Assembly (NCBI GenBank): GCA_900314555.1
Contig: OMVQ01000046.1
Location: 1-45,807, forward strand
Source: an uncultured Eubacteriales bacterium
Lineage (GTDB): Bacteria; Bacillota; Clostridia; Lachnospirales; Lachnospiraceae
Direction of reading: 5' to 3'
Length of the DNA stretch: 45,807 nt
The notes beneath the pieces are model-generated. The model was not told the DNA's origin, ran no database searches, and saw only the letters and a list, made by a program, of their open reading frames with translations. The position numbers were made by a program, and so were the translations under genes. This document shows, piece by piece, positions 1 to 10,092 of this stretch; positions within the stretch are counted from its first letter, which is position 1, and each line of letters begins with the position of its first letter.

Positions 1-79
1 ATTGTTACTCATATATTATTTCTCCCGAATAAATTATATTCTAATATATTATCAAACCTATGATAATATACCAGAAATA

Positions 80-88
80 TGTTATAAT
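80..88 (+). promoter_or_regulatory. Extended -10 promoter for addB
   Basis: TATAAT at 83-88 is preceded by TG at 80-81, an extended -10. No good -35 is visible 17 nt upstream. Transcription would start near 95 and give a leader of about 170 nt before addB, holding the palindrome described separately. Confidence 0.5.
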
Positions 89-101
89 ATGATTTAGCAT
101 T

Positions 102-225
102 GAGCTGTGCCACCTCATAAAAATATAAAATATATCTGCTTGCAGAATATATATTATATTTTTATGAGGTGATAGTGCGAAAGCCGTCAGTCAGATAGAG
201 CGAAGCGAAATCGGACTGGCACAGC
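102..225 (+). repeat. Structured leader / nested palindrome upstream of addB
   Basis: An inner long stem (left arm 111-135, right arm 146-171, loop around ctgcttgcag) starts with CACCTCATAAAAATAT and closes with the complementary ATATTTTTATGAGGTG. An outer pair, GCTGTGCCA (104-112) with TGGCACAGC (217-225), encloses it together with a second arm region 181-217 that has CAGTC/GACTG pairing. Bases 111-112 belong to both stems, so the two foldings partly exclude each other. It lies between the predicted promoter and the addB Shine-Dalgarno (AGGAG at 256-260). It may be a leader RNA structure or an inserted palindromic repeat. Confidence 0.6.
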
Positions 226-265
226 GACAAGTAGAGATAGGCAGATATTATAAATAGGAGAACTT

Positions 266-3200
266 ATGGGATTACAACTTATTTTAGGAAGTAGTGGAAC
301 AGGTAAAACTACGAAAATTTACAATGATATGCTGCAGAAAAGCAGCATTGATAAAGATAGAAAATATTTAGCTGTTGTGCCAGAACAGTTTACTATGGAG
401 ACACAGAAAATCATAGTAGAATTGTCACCGGGACATGGAACAATGGATATAGATATTTTAAGTTTTGACAGGCTTGCTAAGAGAATATTCGATGAGGCAG
501 GAATGAATACACTAGAAGTGTTAGATGATACCGGAAAATGTCTTATTATCAGGAAGATAATAGAAGAAAACAAGAACAGGCTTACGGTATTCGGTTCAAA
601 AGTGAAGATGTCAGGTTTCATTGATGAAATGAAATCACTTGTGTCAGAACTTTACCAATATGGAATAGGCGAGAAAGAACTAGATGAGATGCTTGTTAAA
701 AGCACTAAGAAGCCATTATTATATGCAAAACTTGAGGATATAAGACTTATAATGGTAGAATTAAAGAAATATCTTGAAGATAAATTCATAATGAATGAAG
801 AGATACTTAGAAGAGTATGCGAACTTATTCCTGAATCTGAAATAGTTAAAAACAGCTATATAACATTTGATGAATATACAGGTTTCTCGCCTGTCCAGTA
901 CGAAGTTATAAGAATGTTATTAAAATATGCCGGTGACATAAATGTTGCACTTACAGTAAGAGATGCTGATGAAATCGATTATGCAAAAGCCGGTGACGGA
1001 TTAGATACATTTGGAATTACTGTTAAGACAGTCAATAAATTAAAGAGAATTGCCAGTGATGAAAATGTTGAAATATATAGCGACATTATACTTAAAGAAA
1101 ATTACAGATTTAAAGAATGTAGTGAGTTCAGATATTTAGAAGAAAATATATTCTTATATGGCAAGAAGCCATTTGAGGTTAAGGATAGTGAACGTATAAG
1201 TGTTCATGTCTGTGCAAATGCAGAAACGGAAGCAGATTATGTGGCATATAATATTAAAGAATTAGTTAATACAAAAGGCTATAGATATAAGGATATAGCT
1301 GTGGTTACTGCGGATATTTCTACATATCACAGAGTAATAACAGAAGTGTTCCAAAAACATGATGTTCCTTGCTTTATTGATTATAAAAGAAGTGTGATTG
1401 CCAATCCAATGGTGGAAAGTCTGAGAGCAGTTTTAGAAATCATTTCAGAGGGATATTCGTATGAGTCAGTATTCCGACTTCTTAAATGCGGTATGTCATC
1501 ATTAGAGCGAAAAGAGATAGATAAACTAGAGAATTATGTAATTCGTTATGGAATAAGAGGGTATAAGAGATATTCTAATGAATTTGTGAGTGCAAATGAA
1601 GAGATTGACGAAGATATTAACATAGCAAGACAGAAATTCATAGATGATACAGATAATTTATATAAGGCATTTAAGAAGAACACCAGAATTACGGTAAGAG
1701 AAGCTGTTACGGCACTTTATGAATTTGTGGTAAGACTTAATATGGACGGTAAATTAGCAGCCATGGAGAGATATTTTAGAGAAAATAATAATCTTTCGAT
1801 GGCTAAAGAATATGCCCAGACATATGAAAAAGTAATGAAACTTTTCGATAAAACAGTATTCTTAATTGGTGATGAAATGGTTAATGCCAAAGAATTAGCC
1901 GCTATCTTAGATTCAGGCTTTGAGGATATCAAAGTCGGAATAATTCCAACAACCTTAGACAGAGTCGTAGTCGGAGATATAGAGAGAACAAGATTAAATA
2001 ATGTTAAGGCATTGTTCTTCATAGGCGTAAATGACGGCTTAATTCCGAAGAGCGAGGTAAAAGGTGGAGTGCTTACGCAGGGAGAACGCAGTTTCCTTGA
2101 AGAAAATGATATCGAATTATCACCAGGTGCAAGGGAGAATGTATTTATACAGAAATATTATTTATACCTGATGCTTACGAAAATGCAGGAAAAATTATAT
2201 ATTTCATTTAAGAGAATGAACGGTGACGGAAGTTCGGCAAGACCATCATATCTTATCAATAATTTAATGAAAATGTTTAAAGGTATTAAGGTGTATGATG
2301 AAGAAAATGCAAGAGGAAGCGCAATTGTAAATAAGATAACTAATATCAAATCAGCCAAATCATACGTTTCAGATTTGATTGGAGGATATTTACGAGAAGA
2401 ATATGATAAGGACGAGGAGACATTTTTCAGGGAATTATATGCAATATGCCAGAGATATGATGTGAATTTAGACGAGTTAGTCAAGGCGGCAACATATGAA
2501 AATACACCTACTAAGTTAGATAAGGCGGTTGCTAAATCTGTTTATGGCGATAATCTGCATAATTCTGTATCAAGATTAGAGAAGTTTGCAGCCTGTGCAT
2601 ATGAGCATTTTATGAATTATGGATTAAATCTGCAGCCAAGACGTGAATTCGAAGTAAATAGTGCGGATATAGGAAGTATTTACCATAGTACAATTGAATT
2701 ATTCTCAAAGAAAATAAGAGATGAGAAGATATCGTGGAAAGACATTGATGATAACCGAAGAAATGAGCTTATTAATGAATGTGTAAGCGAGGCAGTTATC
2801 AAAAACGGAAACGATGTATTTGAGGATAGTGCAAGAAATAAATTTATAGTCAACCGTATAAGAAAAATGGCTCAAAAGACGGCCTGGGTATTACAACAGC
2901 AGATTATAGCGGGTGAATTCATTCCACAGGATTTTGAGTTAAGATTTTCGTCTGAAAAAGGGTTAGATGCGTTAAAGTATGAATATGCTGACGGAACTAC
3001 TATGAATATAAGCGGAATAATCGACAGAGTGGATTATTATAACGATGGCGATGACATATATGTTAAAATCGTTGATTATAAATCAGGTAATAAGAAATTA
3101 GAAATAAATGATATATATAATGGTCTGCAGCTGCAGTTAGTCTTATATATGGAGGCAGCGGTAGAATTTGCAAAGAAGAGATATCCTGATAAGAATATAA

Positions 3201-3946
3201 TTCCGGCTGCTTTATTCTATTATAATATCGATAATCCGGTGTTAGATGGCGACAGAATACTTAAAGATTCAAGAGTAATAAAAGCAACGGCAGAAGACAG
3301 AGAAGAGATAATTAAGGATTGTGCTTTAAAGATGACATTAGACCATCAGAAAGTTGAGGGCTTCATCAGTAACAACAGTAAATCAATCAGGGCAATGGAT
3401 AAAAATGCTGACGAACTTAAAAGTAACGGCGGTGAATCATCAGTAATTCCTTTAGGCTACAATAAAAGCGGAGATTTCAAGGCAAAATCAGGTGTTGTAT
3501 CAGAATATGATATGGAGAAATTAGTCACATTTGTACACAATAAAGTGGGAGAATTAGGACAGCATATTCTAGATGGTGAGATAGACATTAATCCGTATAT
3601 TAAGGTAAGTTCAAGTGGAGGTCTTAATAATGGAAAAACACCATGTGCGTATTGTGAATACAATGATGTGTGTGGCTTTGATGGAAAAGTAAGTGGATAT
3701 GAATATCGTAAATTAGTCAAAAAGAAAGACGAAGAAGTCTGGAAACTATTAAGACAGGAAGTCTACGCCGGTGAAGATATATCAGAGAAATTAGCAGACG
3801 AAAAGGTTAAAGATAATCTGGCGGATAGAAACATAACAGATGAAAAAGTTAAGGATAATCTGGCGGATAGAAATATAACAGATGAAAACAAAGAAATAGA
3901 TAAAGATAGAAAAAAAGGAGGTGAAAACAGTGGCGAATTGGACTAA
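266..3946 (+). CDS. addB: ATP-dependent helicase/deoxyribonuclease subunit B (AddB)
   Basis: AddB is the partner of AddA in the RecBCD-equivalent complex that resects double-strand breaks in Firmicutes. The 1226-residue protein begins with a P-loop (GSSGTGKT, residues 8-15). Its C-terminal part has a RecB-type nuclease motif (IVDYKSGN, with a GLQLQL segment after it). The four iron-sulfur cysteines typical of AddB are present: one in FAACAYEHF and three in CAYCEYNDVC. The start at 266 is set by AGGAG five bases upstream. The tail carries a 14-residue unit (DEKVKDNLADRNIT) twice in tandem, just before the end. The 3' end overlaps addA by 17 nt, implying one transcript and translational coupling. 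Identification is firm. Confidence 0.97.
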   Translation: MGLQLILGSSGTGKTTKIYNDMLQKSSIDKDRKYLAVVPEQFTMETQKIIVELSPGHGTMDIDILSFDRLAKRIFDEAGMNTLEVLDDTGKCLIIRKIIEENKNRLTVFGSKVKMSGFIDEMKSLVSELYQYGIGEKELDEMLVKSTKKPLLYAKLEDIRLIMVELKKYLEDKFIMNEEILRRVCELIPESEIVKNSYITFDEYTGFSPVQYEVIRMLLKYAGDINVALTVRDADEIDYAKAGDGLDTFGITVKTVNKLKRIASDENVEIYSDIILKENYRFKECSEFRYLEENIFLYGKKPFEVKDSERISVHVCANAETEADYVAYNIKELVNTKGYRYKDIAVVTADISTYHRVITEVFQKHDVPCFIDYKRSVIANPMVESLRAVLEIISEGYSYESVFRLLKCGMSSLERKEIDKLENYVIRYGIRGYKRYSNEFVSANEEIDEDINIARQKFIDDTDNLYKAFKKNTRITVREAVTALYEFVVRLNMDGKLAAMERYFRENNNLSMAKEYAQTYEKVMKLFDKTVFLIGDEMVNAKELAAILDSGFEDIKVGIIPTTLDRVVVGDIERTRLNNVKALFFIGVNDGLIPKSEVKGGVLTQGERSFLEENDIELSPGARENVFIQKYYLYLMLTKMQEKLYISFKRMNGDGSSARPSYLINNLMKMFKGIKVYDEENARGSAIVNKITNIKSAKSYVSDLIGGYLREEYDKDEETFFRELYAICQRYDVNLDELVKAATYENTPTKLDKAVAKSVYGDNLHNSVSRLEKFAACAYEHFMNYGLNLQPRREFEVNSADIGSIYHSTIELFSKKIRDEKISWKDIDDNRRNELINECVSEAVIKNGNDVFEDSARNKFIVNRIRKMAQKTAWVLQQQIIAGEFIPQDFELRFSSEKGLDALKYEYADGTTMNISGIIDRVDYYNDGDDIYVKIVDYKSGNKKLEINDIYNGLQLQLVLYMEAAVEFAKKRYPDKNIIPAALFYYNIDNPVLDGDRILKDSRVIKATAEDREEIIKDCALKMTLDHQKVEGFISNNSKSIRAMDKNADELKSNGGESSVIPLGYNKSGDFKAKSGVVSEYDMEKLVTFVHNKVGELGQHILDGEIDINPYIKVSSSGGLNNGKTPCAYCEYNDVCGFDGKVSGYEYRKLVKKKDEEVWKLLRQEVYAGEDISEKLADEKVKDNLADRNITDEKVKDNLADRNITDENKEIDKDRKKGGENSGELD
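3797..3880 (+). repeat. Two tandem 42-bp units in the addB 3' end
   Basis: The 42-bp unit coding for DEKVKDNLADRNIT is present twice in a row, differing only at a few positions. It lies in the charged, probably disordered C-terminal tail of AddB, beyond the nuclease and cysteine cluster, so it probably reflects slippage with little functional cost. Confidence 0.9.
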
Positions 3947-6900
3947 TGAGCAGCAGAAAGTTATAGATACAAGAGATAGAAATATCTTAGTTTCGGCAGC
4001 AGCAGGTTCAGGTAAGACAGCGGTCTTAGTTGAGCGAATTATTAAACGAATTACGGACGAGGAGAATCCGTTAGATATAGACAGATTGCTTGTTGTTACA
4101 TTTACAAATGCGGCAGCGGCAGAGATGAGAGAGCGAATTCTAAGGGCAATTGAAAATGAGCTTAATAATAATCCTGAGAATGTACATTTACAAAGACAGC
4201 AGGCATTTATTAATAATGCAAATATTACAACGATACACAGCTTTTGCTTAGGACTTGTAAAAGAGCATTTTAATGATGTAGATTTAGATCCGGGTGTGAA
4301 AGTAGCAGATGAGGGTGAAATGGCATTACTTCGTTCAGATGTGGCAAAAGAAGTATTAGAAGATTTCTATGAAGAGGGAAGCGAGGAATTTCACCGATTT
4401 GTAGCACAATTTGAAAGTAAGAACAGTGATGCATATTTAGAGAATATGATATTGTCACTTTACAGAAAAGCAATGGATTATCCATGGCCTGAAGAATGGC
4501 TAGATACCTGTGTAGAGAAATATAATTGTAGTAACGAGAGTGAGTTAGCAGAAAGTGAATATGTGAAATTAATTACTACATATACAAACGGACTATTAAG
4601 TGAAATGTATGAACAATATGGATTAATGCTTAAGATATGTTCGACAGGTGGACCAATTGTATATGAAGAATTATTGACTGCAGAAAGAGAAGAAATAAAA
4701 AGAATCATTGAGGAAGAAGATTTCGACAGAAGAAAAGTCAAATTGAATTATAAATTCCAGACACTTCCAAGATGTAAAGCTGATTCGTGTGATGCTGAAT
4801 TAAAACAGGTAGTTGTGGACTACAGAAATGAGATAAAGGACAGTTTTAAGAAAATAAGAGAGAAATTCTATTTTCAGACACTAAGTGAAGCGCTTGAAGA
4901 AATGAAAAAGTGCAGACGGATTGTAGAAATGTATGTGAAGCTTGCAAAGGCATTTATCATTAAATTCAATGAGAAGAAACGAGACAGAAATGTTATTGAC
5001 TTTAATGATTTCGAGCATTATGCGATTGACATACTGGTTAAAAAAGACGGAGATAAGATTATTCCTACTGCTGTGGCTGATGAGTTAGCAGACAGCTTTG
5101 ATGAAGTTATGGTTGATGAATATCAGGACAGTAATATAGTGCAGGAAACAATTTTATCAAGCGTTTCTAAAGAAAGAATGGGCATATATAACCGCTTTAT
5201 GGTGGGTGATGTCAAGCAGAGCATATATGGTTTCAGAGGTGCCAAACCTGATATATTTATTGAGAAATATAATACTTATGACAGTAAGAATAAAGATGCA
5301 AAGAATTATAAAATAGTTCTTGATAAGAATTTCAGAAGCAGGGAGGGGGTACTTACAAGCACTAACTTCTTCTTCAGACAGATAATGAATGAAGCATTAG
5401 GCGAAATTAATTATGATGAGGAAAACCGACTGAATTATGGCGCAATATTTAAAGAATGTGACAACGAAGAATACGCTAGAAGGATTGATGATAGGACAGA
5501 ATTATATCTGGTAGGAAATGATAATTCTGAAGAGATGTCCGAGGAAATGTCGGCATTTAGTGATGAGGGCGAAGCAGATGGTGGTGAAGATGATATTCCG
5601 ACAACAGCTAATGAGTTAGAGGCTAAGGCAATAGCTGCAAGGATTAAGGAACTTGTCGATACTGAACATGGAATGGTAGTTTTTGATAAAGAGACGTCTA
5701 AATACCGCCCGGCAAAATATTCAGATATAGTCATACTTCTTAGAAGTACATCAGGAATAGCAGAAGTTATTAATAATGAACTTATGAGTTCGGGAATTCC
5801 CTGCTATATGGAGGCAAAATCAGGATATTTCAAAACATTAGAGATAAGAACAATATTAAATTATCTTAAAATAATAGATAATCCACTACAGGATATAGCT
5901 TTGGCGGCTGTCTTAAAATCACCGATAGTAGGAGTAAATGATGAAGAATTAGCTCTTATAAGACTTAATGGTGGAGAGGGCAGTACCCTCTATGAAAATA
6001 TCTGCGATTATCTGAATGAAGAAAAATCTAAAGAGACAGAATGGTATAAAGCTGAGTTATTCGAACGTTTAAAGCAATTTAATGATATGCTTAATGATTT
6101 CCGAGTGAAAATCACTTATATGTCTATATATGATTTATTATGTGAAATGTTAGAAAGAACCGGATATTATAATTTCGTAAAGGCAATGCCTGCCGGAGAA
6201 AGAAGAAAAGCTAATGTAGATATGTTAAAAGAGAAAGCGGCAGCATATGAAAGCGGAAGTTATAAAGGACTATTTAATTTCATCAGATATATTGAGAAAA
6301 TGAATAAGTATGAAATAGATATGGGCGAAGCATCAATAATTTCAGAAAATGATAATGCGGTTCGAATTATGACAATTCACAAGAGTAAAGGTCTGGAATT
6401 TCCAATCGTATTCGTTGCAAATATGCAGAAGAAATTCAATATGATGGATAGCAGAATGAAATCAGTAATACATTCCGATATGGGAATAGGAATGGAATAT
6501 ATTGACGATAACACAAGAATTAAGACAAGAAACATTATGCGTTCTGCAATAAATATCCGAATTGCAATTGACTGTATAGAGGAGGAAATCCGACTTTTCT
6601 ACGTTGCGTGTACTAGGGCAAAAGAGAAGCTGATTCTGACTGCTGGTGGAATTAATGACAGAAAATTAGAGAAAATGACTTCTAAGAGAATGAAAGATGA
6701 TGAATATTTAGGCTACGGTGTCGTGGTTAAATGCAACAGCTTTCTTGATATGATATCCTATGGACTTGGCAGAAATAAAGCATTTACGGATATTTATAAG
6801 AATAATCTGACATTTGAAGTACCTATGGAAAATAAGCAGTTTAATGTTGAAAGTAATGTAGATGTTAAATTTGTTGAGTTTAAGAATATCTTTGAGGGAA

Positions 6901-7784
6901 TCATTAAAGATAAAGTAAACGAAAAAGTTAATGCGGACGCCTTGCTTAATCTTCCTACTGAGCAGGTATTTTCAGAAAACATAAGAGATGAATTGGAAAA
7001 GAAGATTAATTATAGATATTTATATGAGAAAGAAGTTAAAAGCAATGCGAAGATGAGCGTTTCTGAGATTAAGAAAATAAGCTACGAAGCAGAAGCAGAC
7101 GATACAGAGGAAAGCTTAAGTGCAGAAAATCTCTTCAAATCACTTGATGAAATAAGTGAGAATAGAAGTGCGGTTGTACCAGAATTCATAGATAAAGGCA
7201 GTAAACTTACAGGTGCAGCAAGAGGTACAGCATATCATACTGTATTTGAACTCTTTGACTTTAACATAGAGCCAACAAGGGAAAATATTGAGCAAATGCT
7301 TGAAAATATCAGAAAATCAGGCAGATTATCAGAAGAAGAGAAAAATGCCATAAACATTGATGATATAATTAAATTTGCCGGTTCTTCACTTGGCAGACGT
7401 ATGAAAGCAGCATATCTGCGCGGCGAACTATATAGAGAGGCACAGTTTGTTATGGGAATCTCAGAGGCAAAAGTCGAAGAATTTAAGGAAATTGCCAGAA
7501 AAGTCAGGGAAGAAAAGGTATTTCTAAAACCGGAAGATATTGTTAAAGTTGGAGATGGCGATACTATCTTAATTCAGGGTATTATTGACGTTTACTTTAT
7601 AGAAGACGGAAATGTCGTAATAGCTGATTATAAAACCGACAGGGTAAAGAAACTGCAGGAATTAAAAGACCATTATTATGTACAGCTTGAGTTGTATAAA
7701 CAGGCGGTGGAACAGATAACAGGAATGAAAGTTAAAGAGAAGATATTGTACTCGGTTGAATTGTCGGATGAAATTGAGACGTGA
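3930..7784 (+). CDS. addA: ATP-dependent helicase/nuclease subunit A (AddA)
   Basis: AddA supplies the 3'-5' UvrD-type motor and one nuclease of AddAB. Motifs in order: P-loop AAAGSGKT (residues 23-30), motif II VDEYQDSN, a further helicase motif TIHKSKGLEFP, motif VI RLFYVACTRAKEKLIL, and a C-terminal nuclease with the DYK triad (IADYKTDR) followed by VQLELYKQA. A GTG at 3921 opens the frame but overlaps the Shine-Dalgarno AGGAGG (3916-3921). The GTG at 3930 is eight bases downstream of it and gives MANWTNEQQK, the usual AddA start, so I chose 3930 (1284 residues). It overlaps addB and is followed 15 nt later by the S66 peptidase gene. Confidence 0.96.
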   Translation: MANWTNEQQKVIDTRDRNILVSAAAGSGKTAVLVERIIKRITDEENPLDIDRLLVVTFTNAAAAEMRERILRAIENELNNNPENVHLQRQQAFINNANITTIHSFCLGLVKEHFNDVDLDPGVKVADEGEMALLRSDVAKEVLEDFYEEGSEEFHRFVAQFESKNSDAYLENMILSLYRKAMDYPWPEEWLDTCVEKYNCSNESELAESEYVKLITTYTNGLLSEMYEQYGLMLKICSTGGPIVYEELLTAEREEIKRIIEEEDFDRRKVKLNYKFQTLPRCKADSCDAELKQVVVDYRNEIKDSFKKIREKFYFQTLSEALEEMKKCRRIVEMYVKLAKAFIIKFNEKKRDRNVIDFNDFEHYAIDILVKKDGDKIIPTAVADELADSFDEVMVDEYQDSNIVQETILSSVSKERMGIYNRFMVGDVKQSIYGFRGAKPDIFIEKYNTYDSKNKDAKNYKIVLDKNFRSREGVLTSTNFFFRQIMNEALGEINYDEENRLNYGAIFKECDNEEYARRIDDRTELYLVGNDNSEEMSEEMSAFSDEGEADGGEDDIPTTANELEAKAIAARIKELVDTEHGMVVFDKETSKYRPAKYSDIVILLRSTSGIAEVINNELMSSGIPCYMEAKSGYFKTLEIRTILNYLKIIDNPLQDIALAAVLKSPIVGVNDEELALIRLNGGEGSTLYENICDYLNEEKSKETEWYKAELFERLKQFNDMLNDFRVKITYMSIYDLLCEMLERTGYYNFVKAMPAGERRKANVDMLKEKAAAYESGSYKGLFNFIRYIEKMNKYEIDMGEASIISENDNAVRIMTIHKSKGLEFPIVFVANMQKKFNMMDSRMKSVIHSDMGIGMEYIDDNTRIKTRNIMRSAINIRIAIDCIEEEIRLFYVACTRAKEKLILTAGGINDRKLEKMTSKRMKDDEYLGYGVVVKCNSFLDMISYGLGRNKAFTDIYKNNLTFEVPMENKQFNVESNVDVKFVEFKNIFEGIIKDKVNEKVNADALLNLPTEQVFSENIRDELEKKINYRYLYEKEVKSNAKMSVSEIKKISYEAEADDTEESLSAENLFKSLDEISENRSAVVPEFIDKGSKLTGAARGTAYHTVFELFDFNIEPTRENIEQMLENIRKSGRLSEEEKNAINIDDIIKFAGSSLGRRMKAAYLRGELYREAQFVMGISEAKVEEFKEIARKVREEKVFLKPEDIVKVGDGDTILIQGIIDVYFIEDGNVVIADYKTDRVKKLQELKDHYYVQLELYKQAVEQITGMKVKEKILYSVELSDEIET

Positions 7785-7799
7785 GAAAGGAACAAAGAT

Positions 7800-8828
7800 A
7801 TGATTTATCCAAAATTTATAAAAAAAGGTGACATTATTGGTGTAACAGCGACTTCGGATGGAGTTAATGATGAGCTTGATATAAAGAGATTTGAAAATGC
7901 TAAGATGAAATTGCAGGAAAAGGGCTATGATGTTATATTTACAGATAATGTATTTAAGGCTGATTCGCAGGGAAGAAGCAGTTTAGGCAGCGTAAGAGGC
8001 GAAGAATTTAATGGACTTTTATCTAATGACATAGTAAGTGGAATAATTGCTGCAAAGGGTGGAAATTTCTTAAATGAAATGCTTGAATATGTGGATTACG
8101 AAAGGTTTGTAAGTAATCCAAAGTGGTTTCAGGGATATTCGGATAATACGGGACTTGTCCATACATTGACAACGAAATATGATGTTGCAACGATTTATGG
8201 CAGTAATTTTGGTGAATTTGGAATGAATGACTGGCATAAAAGTGTTAATGATAATTTAGCTATTCTGGAGGGTAAAAATATTACCCAGACTTCTTATGAT
8301 AAATATCAGCACGAACTGACGGATAGGATAACAGGCTTAGAGGGATATGAGTGTGACACGAAAGTAGAATGGAAGATAGATAAGAGGACTGCAAAGAAAA
8401 GTGACAGCATAGAAATGAGTGGTAGACTTATTGGAGGTTGTCTTGATGTATTATTATTTCTTCAGGGAACACAGTATGATGGAACACAGGAATTTATAGA
8501 GAAATACAAAGAAGATGGAATAATATGGTACCTAGAGTCATTTGACATAAGCGGTGAAAATATTATGATGTTCTTATGGAAATTGAGGGAAATAGGCTGG
8601 TTTAAATATACAAAAGGCTTTATGTTTGGACGACCATTATTTTATAAAGATTTTACGGGAACGGATTATGAAGAGGCTGTTATGTATGCACTTGGAAAGT
8701 TTGATGTTCCTGTGATATTTGACTGTGATTTCGGACATCGTGGACCGAGAATGACAATGATAAATGGAGCAATTGCCAATGTAAAGTGTGATAAGGGAAA
8801 TGTTGGAACAATTGAGTATAGGTTATAG
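7800..8828 (+). CDS. S66 family peptidase (LD-carboxypeptidase / MccF-like)
   Basis: The 342-residue protein matches the serine peptidase S66 family, which includes muropeptide LD-carboxypeptidase (LdcA) and MccF, the hydrolase that inactivates processed microcin C. The start IKKGDIIGVTATS and the nucleophile-elbow motif GYSDNT (Ser114) are diagnostic; a C-terminal HRGPRMTMINGA segment holds a candidate catalytic His. There is no signal peptide, so it acts in the cytoplasm. It lies 15 nt after addA with AGGAAC-type Shine-Dalgarno sequence and is probably co-transcribed, though no functional link to recombination is known. From sequence alone I cannot separate peptidoglycan recycling from MccF-type detoxification. 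Confidence 0.88.
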   Translation: MIYPKFIKKGDIIGVTATSDGVNDELDIKRFENAKMKLQEKGYDVIFTDNVFKADSQGRSSLGSVRGEEFNGLLSNDIVSGIIAAKGGNFLNEMLEYVDYERFVSNPKWFQGYSDNTGLVHTLTTKYDVATIYGSNFGEFGMNDWHKSVNDNLAILEGKNITQTSYDKYQHELTDRITGLEGYECDTKVEWKIDKRTAKKSDSIEMSGRLIGGCLDVLLFLQGTQYDGTQEFIEKYKEDGIIWYLESFDISGENIMMFLWKLREIGWFKYTKGFMFGRPLFYKDFTGTDYEEAVMYALGKFDVPVIFDCDFGHRGPRMTMINGAIANVKCDKGNVGTIEYRL

Positions 8829-8833
8829 GACAA

Positions 8834-8869
8834 AACGTGTTGATAACTAATTCCTGTTATCAACACGTT
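8834..8869. terminator. Bidirectional hairpin between convergent genes
   Basis: A perfect 14-bp stem, AACGTGTTGATAAC (8834-8847) with GTTATCAACACGTT (8856-8869), lies between the 3' ends of the S66 peptidase and the UPF0340 gene. The U-tract is short in either direction (TTTTG on the minus strand, ATTTCC on the plus), so it is a moderate terminator serving both. Confidence 0.7.
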
Positions 8870-8885
8870 ATTTCCTATGGCTCAA

Positions 8886-9464
8886 TTACTGTTTATTATA
8901 AGTAGCACGTTCGCCACCAATATATTTATATCTTGTTCTTGCACATACAATATGAGCATTACCGATTGTCTTTTGCTCAGTTCTTACAGGAACTGCTACA
9001 GGTCTGAGATGCATACCTATTAATGTATCACCGATATCAATTCCGGCATGAGCCTGAATATTTTCTACTGCAACTGCATTTTTGAAACCGGCATATGCAG
9101 CAGTGGAAAATGAACCGCCTGCTTTTAATTGTGGTACTACATTTACTATAGGAAGATTATATGCTTTCGCACATTCTTTTTCTACAATAAGGGCTCTGTT
9201 AAGATGCTCGCAACATTGGGTTGCAAGATATAATCCCTTTTCATTTGTTATCTCATATATAGTATTAAAGATGGCAGCACCAATGTCTTTACTTGAAAAT
9301 GAACCTATCTGGTGACTTGCCACTTCACTTGAAGAGCAGCCGACTACAAGGATATCCCCCTCTTCTAAGTTAGCTACATCTAATAATTCTAAAACGACTT
9401 TTTTAGTATCTTCTATTATATTAGTTACATCAAAATTAGTATCTGTTGAAATTCCACTAGCCAT
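8886..9464 (-). CDS. UPF0340 family protein (TIGR01440)
   Basis: The sequence matches UPF0340 (TIGR01440, B. subtilis YwlG type), a conserved Firmicutes family of unknown biochemical role. Features seen are GDILVVGCSSSEVASHQIG near the N-terminus and AHAGIDIGDTLIGMHLRPVAVPVR near the C-terminus. The first in-frame ATG (9476) sits on the Shine-Dalgarno. The ATG at 9464 has GGAG six bases upstream and is preferred (192 residues). It lies 32 nt downstream of the XRE regulator on the same strand and is probably expressed from that promoter. Confidence 0.85.
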   Translation of the reverse strand: MASGISTDTNFDVTNIIEDTKKVVLELLDVANLEEGDILVVGCSSSEVASHQIGSFSSKDIGAAIFNTIYEITNEKGLYLATQCCEHLNRALIVEKECAKAYNLPIVNVVPQLKAGGSFSTAAYAGFKNAVAVENIQAHAGIDIGDTLIGMHLRPVAVPVRTEQKTIGNAHIVCARTRYKYIGGERATYNKQ

Positions 9465-9496
9465 AATAATCTCCATTCCTTATATAAAATAAAATC

Positions 9497-10042
9497 TTAT
9501 AATTTTTCATTATATTGTTCTTCTAACAGACTGTCAAGGAGGATAAGAGAAGAAGTCTTAAGCTCGCGGTTTGAAAATAGTCCTTTTGATGAAAGTTGTA
9601 CCGCTTTCTTTAAATAAGAGATGAGTACCTGTGGATTACTACCCTTAGAGCCTGATAATGCCTTAGCCTCTTCGTAATACGCTTTGGCAAGCAGGGCAGA
9701 TATCTCATCATATAAAGGATTATCCTCTATTAGAAGATTTTCAAATGTAGTTATTGCAAGAGAATAATTATGTTTAAGTAAATATTGCTTTCCGTTTAAA
9801 TATTGTTCATCATCGGTTAAGTGTGTAACTGTATTCTGTTCAGGTTCGGGTATAAGCTGGTTAACCGGTATGTCTAGAACACCAGACAGATATTCAAGGG
9901 TTTTAAATGAGGGTGTGGCAGTACCGCTTTCAATCTGGCTTAGCATATTTCTTGTAATAAATGTACCGACAACCTCGCTCTGAGTCATTTTTTTAGAGAG
10001 CCTTGCTTCACGAATACGTTTACCAAGTTCAATAGAATCCAT
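9497..10042 (-). CDS. XRE-type transcriptional regulator with TPR-like C-terminus
   Basis: The 181-residue protein has an N-terminal HTH of the Xre/Cro type (IREARLSKKMTQSEVVG then LSQIESGTATPSFKTLEYLS, residues about 10-60). The helical C-terminus resembles TPR sensor regions of RRNPP-like or SinR-like regulators. GGAG eight bases before the ATG supports the start. Its promoter (-35 TTGAAA, -10 TATTAT, 17-bp spacer) lies 50 nt upstream and is followed by a 15-bp palindrome. The divergent nfeD promoter carries the same palindrome in the same relative place. That makes this gene product the obvious candidate repressor of both transcripts; the ligand sensed by its TPR part is unknown. Confidence 0.88.
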   Translation of the reverse strand: MDSIELGKRIREARLSKKMTQSEVVGTFITRNMLSQIESGTATPSFKTLEYLSGVLDIPVNQLIPEPEQNTVTHLTDDEQYLNGKQYLLKHNYSLAITTFENLLIEDNPLYDEISALLAKAYYEEAKALSGSKGSNPQVLISYLKKAVQLSSKGLFSNRELKTSSLILLDSLLEEQYNEKL

Positions 10043-10069
10043 ATATATATCTCCTTCTACACGATAAAG

Positions 10070-10084
10070 GTAAATAATATTTAC
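10070..10084. promoter_or_regulatory. Palindromic operator 1 (XRE side)
   Basis: GTAAATAATATTTAC is a 15-bp palindrome with a single central base. It lies immediately downstream of the -10 of the minus-strand promoter, covering the likely transcription start. It is the reverse complement of operator 2, so both read as the same site. Inferred binding site of the adjacent XRE regulator. Confidence 0.75.
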
Positions 10085-10092
10085 ATAATCAG

